Positions 17,908 through 25,689 of a stretch of DNA of 64,000 nt are shown here, piece by piece. A model generated the notes under the pieces. It searched no databases and had not been told where the DNA came from. It saw nothing but the letters and a program-made list of their open reading frames with translations. How positions within the stretch are numbered: position 1 is the first letter of the stretch; each line of letters begins with the position of its first letter. The translations under genes were made by a program, and so were the position numbers. Source of the DNA: Leptolyngbya sp. NIES-2104 (GTDB lineage Bacteria; Cyanobacteriota; Cyanobacteriia; Leptolyngbyales; Leptolyngbyaceae); the NCBI RefSeq assembly GCF_001485215.1, contig NZ_BBWW01000001.1, positions 3,162,001-3,226,000 on the forward strand, in the 5' to 3' direction.

Positions 17908-18448
17908 AAGCTCACAGGGGGGGTCGAACTCTGCTACATAAAAATGCGGGTCCAGGAGAAGCGCAGGTATTCTCTGTGCTAGTTTGGCTGCCTACGAATA
18001 CTGATACGGGAATCCTCCGGAGGAATCAGGATGAAATCCTAAATGTTGCAAAAACAACATCAATTTTTTTGAATTTGCTCAGTAGGAATACAAGGCTAGG
18101 CAGGCGTTTCCGCAAGTTTGGAGCGCTTTATCGATGCAAAGAATCCGTTGCTAGTGTTCCAAGGCGTTGATCTACGGATGCGTAAAGCCTAATTTGTTGA
18201 AGAGAATCATTAGAAACACGGAGAAAAGCGCGGAATATCCGTACAGCGATCGAGCAGAATCTGGTATTCCCTCCGTACAATCACGGCAATAGTTTTCACT
18301 GATCAGGGAAATCCACATTTCTGATCCGTCTCCTGGAATTCACGCTCTAATAAAGAAACGATGAAGCATTCGACTAAAATCGCGGGTCGTATGGCTTGTA
18401 GGGTTATGAAGTTGTTGTAAAGCTGTGTCATCATCAGGGGGAGCGATC
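17908..18448. other. Intergenic region between the export operon and the phosphodiester glycosidase gene
   Basis: 541 bp between divergent genes, without a convincing small gene. It holds a perfect 12-bp palindrome TCCTCCGGAGGA at 18013-18024, about 105 bp upstream of the Wza-like start, and several AT-rich stretches that could carry promoters for both directions. No tRNA-like or terminator structure was recognised. Confidence 0.5.
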
Positions 18449-19348
18449 GTGAAAGGATTGTGGGTCGCAAGTCTGGCTCTATTTGCGTCTGGCAGTTTGG
18501 GATTGTGGTTTGTCTATTCTCTAATTCCGTCCGCACCGGTTGCTTCAACATCGACTCCATCGCCAACCCCGTCTCCTGTGTCGGACTTACCGAAATATCA
18601 GCAGTATGCTTTGCCAAATAGTGAGATTCATACGGTGACCGTTTCACCCAAGAGTCGGTTTAAAGTGTCGATCGCAGTTTCTCCGACGCTCGAAACGATT
18701 CATGAATTTGCCAAATCCCAGAAGGCGATCGCAGTTCTAAACGGTGGATTTTTTGATCCGAAGAATGAGAAAACCACCTCATATATCACTCAGAAAGGCA
18801 AAGTTGTGAGCGATCCGAAGAAGAACGATCGCTTGATGACAAACTCAGATCTCGCTCCTTATTTACCGCAGATCTTAGAGCGATCGGAATTTCGGTCTTA
18901 TCAATGTGCGAATAAAGTTCAATATGCGATTGCGCCTCGATCCGCCTCTGTTCCATCGGGTTGTCAATTAATTGATGCGATCGGGGGTGGTCCTCAATTG
19001 CTGCCAGAATTTACCGCAACTCAAGAAGGCTTTGTTGATCCGAATGTGGGGCGAGATTCGATCGGGATAACTCAACGAAATGCGAGAAGTGCGATCGGCA
19101 TTAAAGCAGATGGTTCAGTTGTGTTAGTCATGGCAGCTCAGAAACCGGAAGTGCCACAGAATTCTGGAATGTCAGTGCAAGCAATGGTGAGCTTTATGCA
19201 GCGACTTGGTGTAACTCAAGCTTTAAATTTAGATGGTGGTTCTTCTTCTGCGTTAATTTTCCAGGATCAAACGTTCTATGGCAAAGTGGGTAAAGCGGGT
19301 CAACCCGTTCCCAGAGCCATCAAATCCGCCATTGTTGTGCATGAGTAA
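18449..19348 (+). CDS. Phosphodiester glycosidase (NAGPA-domain) family protein
   Basis: 299 residues. N-terminal membrane anchor or signal (about 3-24), a Pro/Ser/Thr linker, then the NAGPA/DUF2233 domain with its signatures AVLNGGFFDP and ALNLDGGSSSALIF. The family includes the mammalian enzyme that uncovers mannose-6-phosphate and bacterial cell-envelope hydrolases; the substrate here is unknown but lies outside the cytoplasm. The start is set at GTG 18449 because AGGGGGAG lies six bases upstream; a GTG at 18425 would add eight residues. Eight bases of its 3' end overlap the start of the DNA glycosylase gene. Confidence 0.85.
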   Translation: MKGLWVASLALFASGSLGLWFVYSLIPSAPVASTSTPSPTPSPVSDLPKYQQYALPNSEIHTVTVSPKSRFKVSIAVSPTLETIHEFAKSQKAIAVLNGGFFDPKNEKTTSYITQKGKVVSDPKKNDRLMTNSDLAPYLPQILERSEFRSYQCANKVQYAIAPRSASVPSGCQLIDAIGGGPQLLPEFTATQEGFVDPNVGRDSIGITQRNARSAIGIKADGSVVLVMAAQKPEVPQNSGMSVQAMVSFMQRLGVTQALNLDGGSSSALIFQDQTFYGKVGKAGQPVPRAIKSAIVVHE

Positions 19349-19967
19349 TCTAGATTATGCAGTCGCAATTCAAACTTTAAAAACTGCTGATCCCAAACTT
19401 GGTGCAATCATTGATCAAGTTGGGGTCTGTACGCTCGATCAATCTCAGCATCCAGGGAATGTGTTGGATTCATTAGCTCGATCGATTATTTATCAACAGC
19501 TATCTACCAAATCTGCAACTGCTATCTATCATCGCTTTCTCAAACTGTATGAGAATGGGATGAGTGCAGAATCAATTTTGAATACACCCGATGAAATGCT
19601 GCGTGAAGTTGGATTATCACGTCAAAAAATTGTTTATGTGAACGACTTAGCGCAAAACGTATTAATAGGTTTACCAACGTTAGAAGAATTAGAACTGTTA
19701 GACGATGAGACGATTATTCAAACGCTAACGAAAATCAAAGGAATCGGGCGTTGGACAGTTCAGATGCTGCTAATTTTTCGGCTGCATCGCTGGGATGTTT
19801 TACCTGTCGATGATTTGGGAATTCGATCGGGAATTCGTCGAGTGTATGGATTAGAAGAAATGCCCGATCGTAAAACAGTGTTAGAGATTGGCAAAGCTTG
19901 GGAACCGTATTCGACGATCGCCAGTTGGTACTTATGGCGAAGTTTAGAACTCCCTGAAGTAAAATAA
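19341..19967 (+). CDS. DNA-3-methyladenine glycosylase II family (AlkA-like, HhH-GPD)
   Basis: 208 residues. Base-excision repair enzyme that removes alkylated purines. The helix-hairpin-helix KIKGIGRWTVQML (about 131-143) and the Asp pair in LPVDDLGI (157-158), which includes the catalytic Asp, are visible. It is shorter than E. coli AlkA and lacks its N-terminal extra domain, like yeast Mag1 and many bacterial forms. The ATG at 19341 overlaps the end of the preceding gene by 8 bp; a frame from 19278 would only add residues from that overlap. Confidence 0.9.
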   Translation: MSNLDYAVAIQTLKTADPKLGAIIDQVGVCTLDQSQHPGNVLDSLARSIIYQQLSTKSATAIYHRFLKLYENGMSAESILNTPDEMLREVGLSRQKIVYVNDLAQNVLIGLPTLEELELLDDETIIQTLTKIKGIGRWTVQMLLIFRLHRWDVLPVDDLGIRSGIRRVYGLEEMPDRKTVLEIGKAWEPYSTIASWYLWRSLELPEVK

Positions 19968-20048
19968 TCAATTTCATCGTTACCCCTCGATTCGCCACTG
20001 TTCTGTTTACAATGAAAAACAACAATTGTGTCGAGACGGTGCGGGCGC

Positions 20049-21818
20049 ATGGCTTGGAATCCGGGACAGCAGATTAAGCAGGGTAAGTATCAGATCATCA
20101 AGAAACTGGGAGAAGGCGGCTTCGGGATCACGTATCTGGCGCGGGACACTTCAGGGCGATCGATTGTAATCAAAACGCCCACGGATCGTGTTCTTAACCA
20201 CCCGAATGCCAAGAAACTGTTAAATGATTTCTTGAACGAAGCCTTAAAGTTAGCGCGGTTTCAGCATCCGAATGTGGTTAATGTCATTGAGGTCATCAGA
20301 GACGATCCGCAAGATGCGATCGTGATGGAATACGTCGAAGGGCAAAGTCTAAAAGACATCCTCAATTACTATGGAGTACTTCCTGAAGCGAAAGCATTGA
20401 AGTATATTCAGCAGATTGGACAAGCACTAACAATCGTTCATGCTCAGGGATTGTTACACCGAGATATTAAGCCAGACAATATTATTGTGCGATCGCACAC
20501 GGATGAAGCGGTGCTGATCGATTTTGGCATCGCTCGCGGTTTTAAGCCGGGTTCAACACAAACGGACACTCCGAATCTGACACCGGGTTATGCACCGTTC
20601 GAGCAGTACAATGAACCCGCGCAACGGGGACCATACACCGATGTGTATGCTTTGGCAGCAACGTTGTATGAATTGGTGACAGGACAATTGCCGATCGAGG
20701 CACTAGGGCGAGCCGTGGAATTTGCTCGATATAAAAGTGATTCACTACGATCGCCCAAATCGATTAATCCGAAGATTAGCGATCGGACGAATCGAGCGAT
20801 TTTGAAAGGGTTAGCGATCAAAGCGAACGATCGACCTCAAACAATGCAGGTATGGCTGAACTTGTTAGAGCCGCCTGTAGTGATTTCTCCTGCGAAGCCG
20901 CTCGTCAAGCCTTCGATAAATCGTCAACAGTTTCTAAAATTAATAGGTTTTGGGGGAGGAAGCTTATTACTGACGGTCGGAGGGAAATCGCTTTGGGACT
21001 CGATTTCTAAAACTTCTTCAATTGATTTGAAAGATTTTAGTTTTGAGGTTGTCACGATTAACGAGCAAAAGGGAGTCCAAAAGGAAACGAAACAAGCAAA
21101 ATTCTTTACTGAGAATTTAGGAAATGGCGTTTTGCTGGAGATGGTAGCAATTCCAGGTGGAACTTTTCCAATGGGGTCACCTACGAGTGAGAAAGATAGA
21201 GAAAATGATGAATCACCACAACGTACCGTCACTGTATCTGCTTTCTTCTTGGGGCGCTATGAAGTAACTCAGGCGCAGTATGAGGCAATTATGGGAAACA
21301 ATCCCTCGACATTTAAAGGCAGAAAACGTCCAGTTGAGCAGATTACTTGGAACGATGCTCAGGAGTTTTGTCAGAAGCTTAACCAGAGAACCGGACGTAA
21401 ATATCGTTTACCAAGCGAGGCTGAATGGGAATATGCTTGTCGGGCTGGAACGACTACTATGTTCCATTTTGGAGCTTCTATTGATGTTATATCCTTAGCA
21501 AACTATGGTGCTGATCAGCCGAAGAAATTTCGTCGAGATCAGACAACGGATGTAGGTAGTTTTCCAGCAAATGCCTTTGGATTACATGATATGCACGGAA
21601 ATGTGTGGGAATGGTGTGAAGATACATATCACGCTAGTTACCAGAATGCGCCTATTGATGGAAGCGCTTGGATTTCAGATAATAAGAATGTAAATCGATT
21701 GAGACGTGGTGGCTCATGGCTTAATCCTGCGCGTTACTGCCGTTCCGCATTTCGCGGTAATAGTGAACCTAATTATCGTGATGGTAGTTTTGGTTTTCGA
21801 GTTGCCTGCACCATTTGA
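20049..21818 (+). CDS. Serine/threonine protein kinase fused to an FGE-sulfatase domain
   Basis: 589 residues. Kinase domain about 14-275 with the glycine loop GEGGFG, Lys42, catalytic loop HRDIKPDN (Asp139) and DFG at 158-160. A short hydrophobic segment (about 298-315) may be a membrane anchor. The C-terminal part (about 355-589) is a formylglycine-generating-enzyme/SUMF1-like domain: MVAIPGGTFPMGS, RLPSEAEWEYACRAG, GNVWEWCEDTY, GFRVACTI. Such fusions occur in cyanobacteria. The FGE-like domain may act as a binding or oxidase module; the formylglycine-forming cysteines were not verified. Start at ATG 20049 (MAWNPGQQI); a GTG at 20028 is possible. Confidence 0.92.
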   Translation: MAWNPGQQIKQGKYQIIKKLGEGGFGITYLARDTSGRSIVIKTPTDRVLNHPNAKKLLNDFLNEALKLARFQHPNVVNVIEVIRDDPQDAIVMEYVEGQSLKDILNYYGVLPEAKALKYIQQIGQALTIVHAQGLLHRDIKPDNIIVRSHTDEAVLIDFGIARGFKPGSTQTDTPNLTPGYAPFEQYNEPAQRGPYTDVYALAATLYELVTGQLPIEALGRAVEFARYKSDSLRSPKSINPKISDRTNRAILKGLAIKANDRPQTMQVWLNLLEPPVVISPAKPLVKPSINRQQFLKLIGFGGGSLLLTVGGKSLWDSISKTSSIDLKDFSFEVVTINEQKGVQKETKQAKFFTENLGNGVLLEMVAIPGGTFPMGSPTSEKDRENDESPQRTVTVSAFFLGRYEVTQAQYEAIMGNNPSTFKGRKRPVEQITWNDAQEFCQKLNQRTGRKYRLPSEAEWEYACRAGTTTMFHFGASIDVISLANYGADQPKKFRRDQTTDVGSFPANAFGLHDMHGNVWEWCEDTYHASYQNAPIDGSAWISDNKNVNRLRRGGSWLNPARYCRSAFRGNSEPNYRDGSFGFRVACTI

Positions 21819-21956
21819 GGATTCTTCGGCATTAGAGCTATTGGGTGGGAGATCCAGTGGAAGTGCCTTGGAAGTCCAGACCTTACTCCTGTAATGTTTA
21901 GAAAGATATCCGAAAATCAACTTGGGTCGGGTGAGCTTAGTAGAGCGATCGACCTG

Positions 21957-22024
21957 TTGCCCGATCCACTCATAAAATAAAGAGAAAGTGTTGCCCGATC
22001 CACTCATAAAATAAAGAGAAAGCG
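21957..22024. repeat. 34-bp tandem repeat, two copies
   Basis: The unit starting TTGCCCGATCCACTCATAAA occupies 21957-21990 and is repeated at 21991-22024 with a single mismatch near its end (AGTG versus AGCG). It contains TAAAAT, a possible -10 box, so it may duplicate the promoter or operator of the toxin-antitoxin pair that starts 45 bp later. Confidence 0.9.
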
Positions 22025-22068
22025 CGATCGAGCCTAAAATAAAAGCAAATTGCGATCGAGATTTCCTC

Positions 22069-22305
22069 ATGACAACTGAAGAACGAATCATCGAAACAAT
22101 TCATCAACTCGACCCAGACCAACAACAAAAAGTCTGGGAATTCATCAATACACTACCCAAACCAACAGAAAAAGCGGAAATCAGTCCACTTGGTAAAAAG
22201 CTTCGTGAGATTCGTGCCCAAATCGTTGCTTCTGGTGAACCTCTCCTGAGCCGAGAAGAACTCGATCGAGAACTTGCAGAACGGCGCGGGGGCACAAGTA
22301 CTTGA
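22069..22305 (+). CDS. Putative antitoxin of a PIN-toxin pair
   Basis: 78 residues, highly charged, with helix-rich N-terminus (EERIIETIHQLDPDQQQKVWEFINTL) and a charged C-terminal half ending SREELDRELAERRGG. Short proteins with this opening precede PIN-domain genes in many cyanobacteria and are taken as antitoxins. The ATG follows a weak ribosome site; the stop overlaps the TTG start of the PIN gene by four bases, as usual in type II pairs. A 34-bp tandem repeat lies just upstream and may be the operator for autoregulation. Confidence 0.75.
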   Translation: MTTEERIIETIHQLDPDQQQKVWEFINTLPKPTEKAEISPLGKKLREIRAQIVASGEPLLSREELDRELAERRGGTST

Positions 22306-22706
22306 CGCAGATAAGAACATTCGTAGATGCTGGAGTACTCATCCTTGCATCGCGTGGGGAGCCGATTGATTCTGATCTCGCGCTAAATATTTTGGAAGAT
22401 ACAAACCGCGAATTTGTCTCTAGCTCTTTCATCGCGCTAGAAGTTATCCCAAAAGCGACCTATCACAGAAAACAACAAGAACTTGAATTTTACGAGACAT
22501 TTTTTGCAACGGTTGTTGATTGGGCGATCGCTCAAGAGGAACTTCTTCAAGCGGCACATCAGATTGCTTCGCTCTATGGTTTAGCTGCTTTAGATGCCCT
22601 ACACATTGCAGCCGCGCTTTCCTGCAATGCAGCCGATTTTGTCACAACCGAAAAAACCACAAAACCGATGTATCGGGTTCCTAATCTCAATTTTGTTTCG
22701 ATTTAG
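22302..22706 (+). CDS. PIN-domain protein, probable VapC-like toxin
   Basis: 134 residues. PIN ribonuclease fold: the first acidic residue Asp9 in TFVDAGVLI, a central glutamate in FIALEVIPK, and the C-terminal Asp in LDALHIAAAL followed by ADFVTTEK. Toxins of this type cut RNA and are neutralised by the co-encoded partner. The start codon is TTG and overlaps the antitoxin stop (TTGA), so it depends on coupled translation. It is complete, unlike the related remnant near 24.05 kb. Confidence 0.85.
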   Translation: MTQIRTFVDAGVLILASRGEPIDSDLALNILEDTNREFVSSSFIALEVIPKATYHRKQQELEFYETFFATVVDWAIAQEELLQAAHQIASLYGLAALDALHIAAALSCNAADFVTTEKTTKPMYRVPNLNFVSI

Positions 22707-22778
22707 CTCGAAGTGCAGGACGGTTCTTGCAACGTTTCTTCAGAGCGCGGCGAAAACTCTCATCGAAAAGTAGCGTCC

Positions 22779-23003
22779 TCATTCCTCATCCCCAAAAATG
22801 TCCGCCATAATCTCGGCAGCCGTGCCCCGTTTAGCTGTTCCGTTTCGGACTGCTTCCATTGTCTTTTCTGCGTTCTGAGCAATCTCCTGCCGTTGTTTAC
22901 TAATCCGTCGTCTCTGAATCAAATCGAATAATACATCTTGCTCTTCTTCCGAAAGCGCTTCGACAAATTCGATCACAGTTTGGAAAGAAACAGCTTGGCT
23001 CAT
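22779..23003 (-). CDS. Small charged protein, possibly an orphan antitoxin
   Basis: 74 residues, helical and charged (VIEFVEALSEEEQDVLFDLIQRRRISKQRQEIAQ), ending in an acidic tail FGDEE. Proteins of this shape usually precede RelE/ParE toxins in cyanobacteria, but here no toxin gene follows: the next 70 bp downstream reach the end of the convergent PIN gene. It may be a lone antitoxin left after toxin loss. Family assignment is by general resemblance only. Confidence 0.55.
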   Translation of the reverse strand: MSQAVSFQTVIEFVEALSEEEQDVLFDLIQRRRISKQRQEIAQNAEKTMEAVRNGTAKRGTAAEIMADIFGDEE

Positions 23004-23180
23004 AAATCACTCAATTACGGATGCTCCCTCAAATTATAGAGGCGCAAAGCTATCAGAAGTGTTTGAAGTACGATCGACCTAAAAAAGGCTGTGCCATGCT
23101 ATCTTCTGTTTGCTTCGCATTCCTAAAAGCGGAATCACTCCATCCCGCTATAATTTGAGTGCAACCGTTGGGAATAACTG

Positions 23181-23561
23181 ATGCAAGCCTCCACTAAGCA
23201 ACTTCTGAACGCGATCGCGCAAATGCCCCAACCTGAATTAGAGATATTCATCGATCAGGTCTTAAAACTGCGTGCCCAACGTCAAGCCCCAAGTCTCTCT
23301 CCGGCTGAATCTCAATTGCTGCTCAAACTTAATCAAGGCATTCCTGCGGATCTTCAGCATCGGTTCCACGAATTGGTTGCCAAGCGTCAAGCTCTCACGC
23401 TAAGTGAGGTAGAACACGCCGAACTGATTCAAATCGGTGATTGCATTGAGCAGCTCGACGCAGAGCGCATCGAACATTTAGCAGCGTTAGCAAAATTGCG
23501 GCAGCGATCGTTGAGAGAAATCATGCAAGATTTAGGAATTCAACCGCCCGCCTGTGTCTAA
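23181..23561 (+). CDS. Helical protein of unknown function, partner of the HNH gene
   Basis: 126 residues, almost entirely helical, with leucine-rich amphipathic stretches and the tail KLRQRSLREIMQDLGIQPP. No catalytic motif or membrane segment. Similar proteins stand directly before HNH endonuclease genes in cyanobacteria (from memory). Its stop overlaps the GTG start of the HNH gene by 8 bp, so the two are translated together. Whether it restrains or targets the nuclease is unknown. Confidence 0.7.
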   Translation: MQASTKQLLNAIAQMPQPELEIFIDQVLKLRAQRQAPSLSPAESQLLLKLNQGIPADLQHRFHELVAKRQALTLSEVEHAELIQIGDCIEQLDAERIEHLAALAKLRQRSLREIMQDLGIQPPACV

Positions 23562-24003
23562 CGATCGCGTTACGGCTGAACAGCGACGCTTGGTGATCGA
23601 GAGAGCCAAAGGCTGTTGTGAATATTGCGTGAGTCAAATGGACTTCGCCACGCAATCGTTTTCGGTTGAACATATTTTGCCTCGTGCTAAAGGTGGCTCA
23701 TCGGATCTAGAGAATTTGGCTCTAGCGTGTCAAGGCTGTAATAATCACAAATTTATCAAGATGGAAGGGCTTGATCCCTTGACCGAACAAACCGTTTCGC
23801 TCTTTCATCCCAGAACGCAGCGATGGCGCAATCACTTTGCCTGGAATGACGACTATACGATCGTGATTGGTACGACTCCCACAGGCAGGGCAACAGTAAA
23901 CGAGCTATACCTGAATCGCGCTGGTGTGATCAATCTGCGGCGCGTTCTCTTTGCATCGGGTGAACATCCACCGAGCGAGACCTTACCCAAACGCGATGAG
24001 TGA
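23554..24003 (+). CDS. HNH endonuclease
   Basis: 149 residues, GTG start overlapping the upstream gene. The HNH module is complete: zinc-binding CEYC (22-25) and CQGC (59-62), the metal/catalytic histidine His40 in SVEHILPRAKGG, and NNHK at 63-66. The C-terminal part (about 75-145) is typical of the cyanobacterial stand-alone HNH proteins. Such genes occur in many copies per genome; the role may be defence, a selfish element, or DNA repair, and the sequence does not decide. Confidence 0.88.
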   Translation: MSNDRVTAEQRRLVIERAKGCCEYCVSQMDFATQSFSVEHILPRAKGGSSDLENLALACQGCNNHKFIKMEGLDPLTEQTVSLFHPRTQRWRNHFAWNDDYTIVIGTTPTGRATVNELYLNRAGVINLRRVLFASGEHPPSETLPKRDE

Positions 24004-24038
24004 CCGTCTGAATGGCGCTACTGAGTGTGTTGACTTAA

Positions 24039-24150
24039 TCAGCACAAAAAACAGCTTACACGTATGGTCTATCAGAATTGAGTGCACTCAGCGTTGCTGC
24101 GGCGCTCTCACTCAATGTTGATGAGTTCCTAATCCCCATTTCGTTCCAAT
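24039..24150 (+). pseudogene. Remnant of a PIN-domain toxin gene (3' end only)
   Basis: The frame from 24039 reads TAYTYGLSELSALSVAAAL followed by SLNVDEF, closely matching the tail of the intact PIN protein at 22302-22706 (ASLYGLAALDALHIAAAL, then SCNAADF). A stop (TAA 24036-24038) precedes it and no matching 5' part is found, so it is a truncated relic. The critical Asp of the LDAL motif is Ser here. The frame then runs on antisense to the glycosyltransferase gene. Similarity was judged by eye. Confidence 0.7.
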
Positions 24151-24244
24151 CCAAAAAATCAATAACCACTCTTGAACCCGATCGCACAAACAAAAACGAA
24201 GCCCCTCAAACGTGGACTCCGTTCACCTCAATTTTCACCAAGAA

Positions 24245-25606
24245 CTACGAAACTTTCGTCAAACTCTTCGCAGGTATCGAATTCACTCTCGAATATGCGA
24301 CCTTTCTCGGAGCCAAAATAACCCCATCGCCCATAATTGATTCCGCCAGCGATCGACGATACAAATCACTCAACTGCGCCGAAACCCCAGTCCAGCTAAA
24401 ATTCTGCTGTACCCGTTCCGATGCCCGTTTGCGTAACTTTCTCGCCCACAGTTCGTCATCCAAAATCCGCCCGATCGCCATAGCAAACGCCGCAGTATCT
24501 TGAGGCGGAACCAGCAATCCAGTCTCACCTGGAACGACGGTAAACTTCAGCCCGCCAACATCCGAAGCAACGACCGGAGTACCACACGCCATCGCTTCGA
24601 TCGCGACTAATCCAAACGGCTCATAATGGCTCGGAATCGCGCACACGTCCGCCGCTGTGTAATATAGCGGTAAGCGATCGTGTCCCACTCTTCCCGCAAA
24701 GATTACATTCTCTGCAATTCCCAATTCGTTTACTAATTGTTCAATCCGTTGGCGTTCCTGTCCGTCACATTTATCAGAAGCGCTACCACCCACAATCATC
24801 AAGCGTAAATTTGATGGGTCAGCCGAATTTCGCTTGATCAACTCAAACGATCGCACTAGTGTTTCAATTCCCTTACGCGGGTCGAATCGCCCAACATACA
24901 ATACAACTTCATCAGTCGGCTTCAATCCTAATTCCTGTCGAGCTTCTAGCTTCGGAATCGTATGGAATTTTTTCAGATCAGTCCCGCAGGGAATCACTTC
25001 GATACGCCCTTTGTCTGAAACCAGCGATCGCAACATCATTTCTTCTTGCGGACTCGTTGCCACAATACAACGTGCCTGCTCTAGAATTTGCTTCTCAACC
25101 GCTAAACGAGTTTCTGCGATCGCTGGACGATCAACAGCTTGATACTTTACCGCACCCAGCGAATGATAAGTGTGAATTAGCTCAACATTGTGCGTTTTCT
25201 GCACTTCCAAGCCTACCCAAGCGGACATCCAATAGTTGGTGTGAATTAATGGATAGTGATGCTTAGATTGGTACTGGAGAAACGATTCGACAAATTCCGG
25301 CATCAACTCAAACAATTGATCACGCGGAATAAACTTCTCTTCACCTGCTTTCAATCGAATTGTTCGGCAGTGTGGATTGTGCTGTACGATTTCTGGATCA
25401 TCAGGATTCGCTTTCCTTGTAAACATATCCACTTGCCAACCCAAGCGAGAAAGCGCCTCTCCCACTTGGCGAACATACACATTTTGACCGCCTGCCTCTT
25501 CACGACCAATCTCAGCCGCTGGATCACCATGTTCAGAAATTAGCGCGATCGCTTGTCTCGGACGACTACTTTGCACATTGGCTACTGTTTCGTTGATCAA
25601 AACCAT
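24245..25606 (-). CDS. GT4 glycosyltransferase (sucrose-phosphate-synthase-like group)
   Basis: 453 residues. GT-B fold retaining glycosyltransferase. The N-terminal block ISEHGDPAAEIGREEAGGQN is the donor/acceptor loop seen in sucrose-phosphate synthase-like and other cyanobacterial GT4 enzymes; LYVGRFDPRKGIETLV and the C-terminal EPFGLVAIEAMACGTPVVAS (EX7E motif) mark the nucleotide-sugar domain. The start is set at 25606 (MVLINETVANVQ) because AGAGGTGG lies just upstream; a start at 25666 would add 20 unmatched residues. It follows another GT4 gene by 83 bp on the same strand. The product may be a glycolipid, sucrose-related sugar or polysaccharide; not decidable here. Confidence 0.88.
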   Translation of the reverse strand: MVLINETVANVQSSRPRQAIALISEHGDPAAEIGREEAGGQNVYVRQVGEALSRLGWQVDMFTRKANPDDPEIVQHNPHCRTIRLKAGEEKFIPRDQLFELMPEFVESFLQYQSKHHYPLIHTNYWMSAWVGLEVQKTHNVELIHTYHSLGAVKYQAVDRPAIAETRLAVEKQILEQARCIVATSPQEEMMLRSLVSDKGRIEVIPCGTDLKKFHTIPKLEARQELGLKPTDEVVLYVGRFDPRKGIETLVRSFELIKRNSADPSNLRLMIVGGSASDKCDGQERQRIEQLVNELGIAENVIFAGRVGHDRLPLYYTAADVCAIPSHYEPFGLVAIEAMACGTPVVASDVGGLKFTVVPGETGLLVPPQDTAAFAMAIGRILDDELWARKLRKRASERVQQNFSWTGVSAQLSDLYRRSLAESIMGDGVILAPRKVAYSRVNSIPAKSLTKVS

Positions 25607-25689
25607 ATTTCCACCTCTAAAATCTTGGGCAAGAGAGAACGAAGGATAAAAACTTTTACCCTTCATTGCTCAAACTCGTTCTCCGTTGC

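Noticed and set aside
18303-18647. 114-codon minus-strand frame
   Set aside because: Antisense to the N-terminus of the phosphodiester glycosidase-type gene and no family match.
21957-22024. CRISPR-like repeat
   Set aside because: Only two directly abutting copies with no spacer between them, so a tandem duplication, not an array.
21714-22091. 125-codon minus-strand frame between the kinase and the PIN pair
   Set aside because: It overlaps the kinase 3' end, the tandem repeat and the antitoxin start; no transposase or other family pattern could be made out.
24078-24503. 141-codon plus-strand open frame
   Set aside because: Its start is the PIN relic and the rest is antisense to the GT4 glycosyltransferase; not an independent gene.
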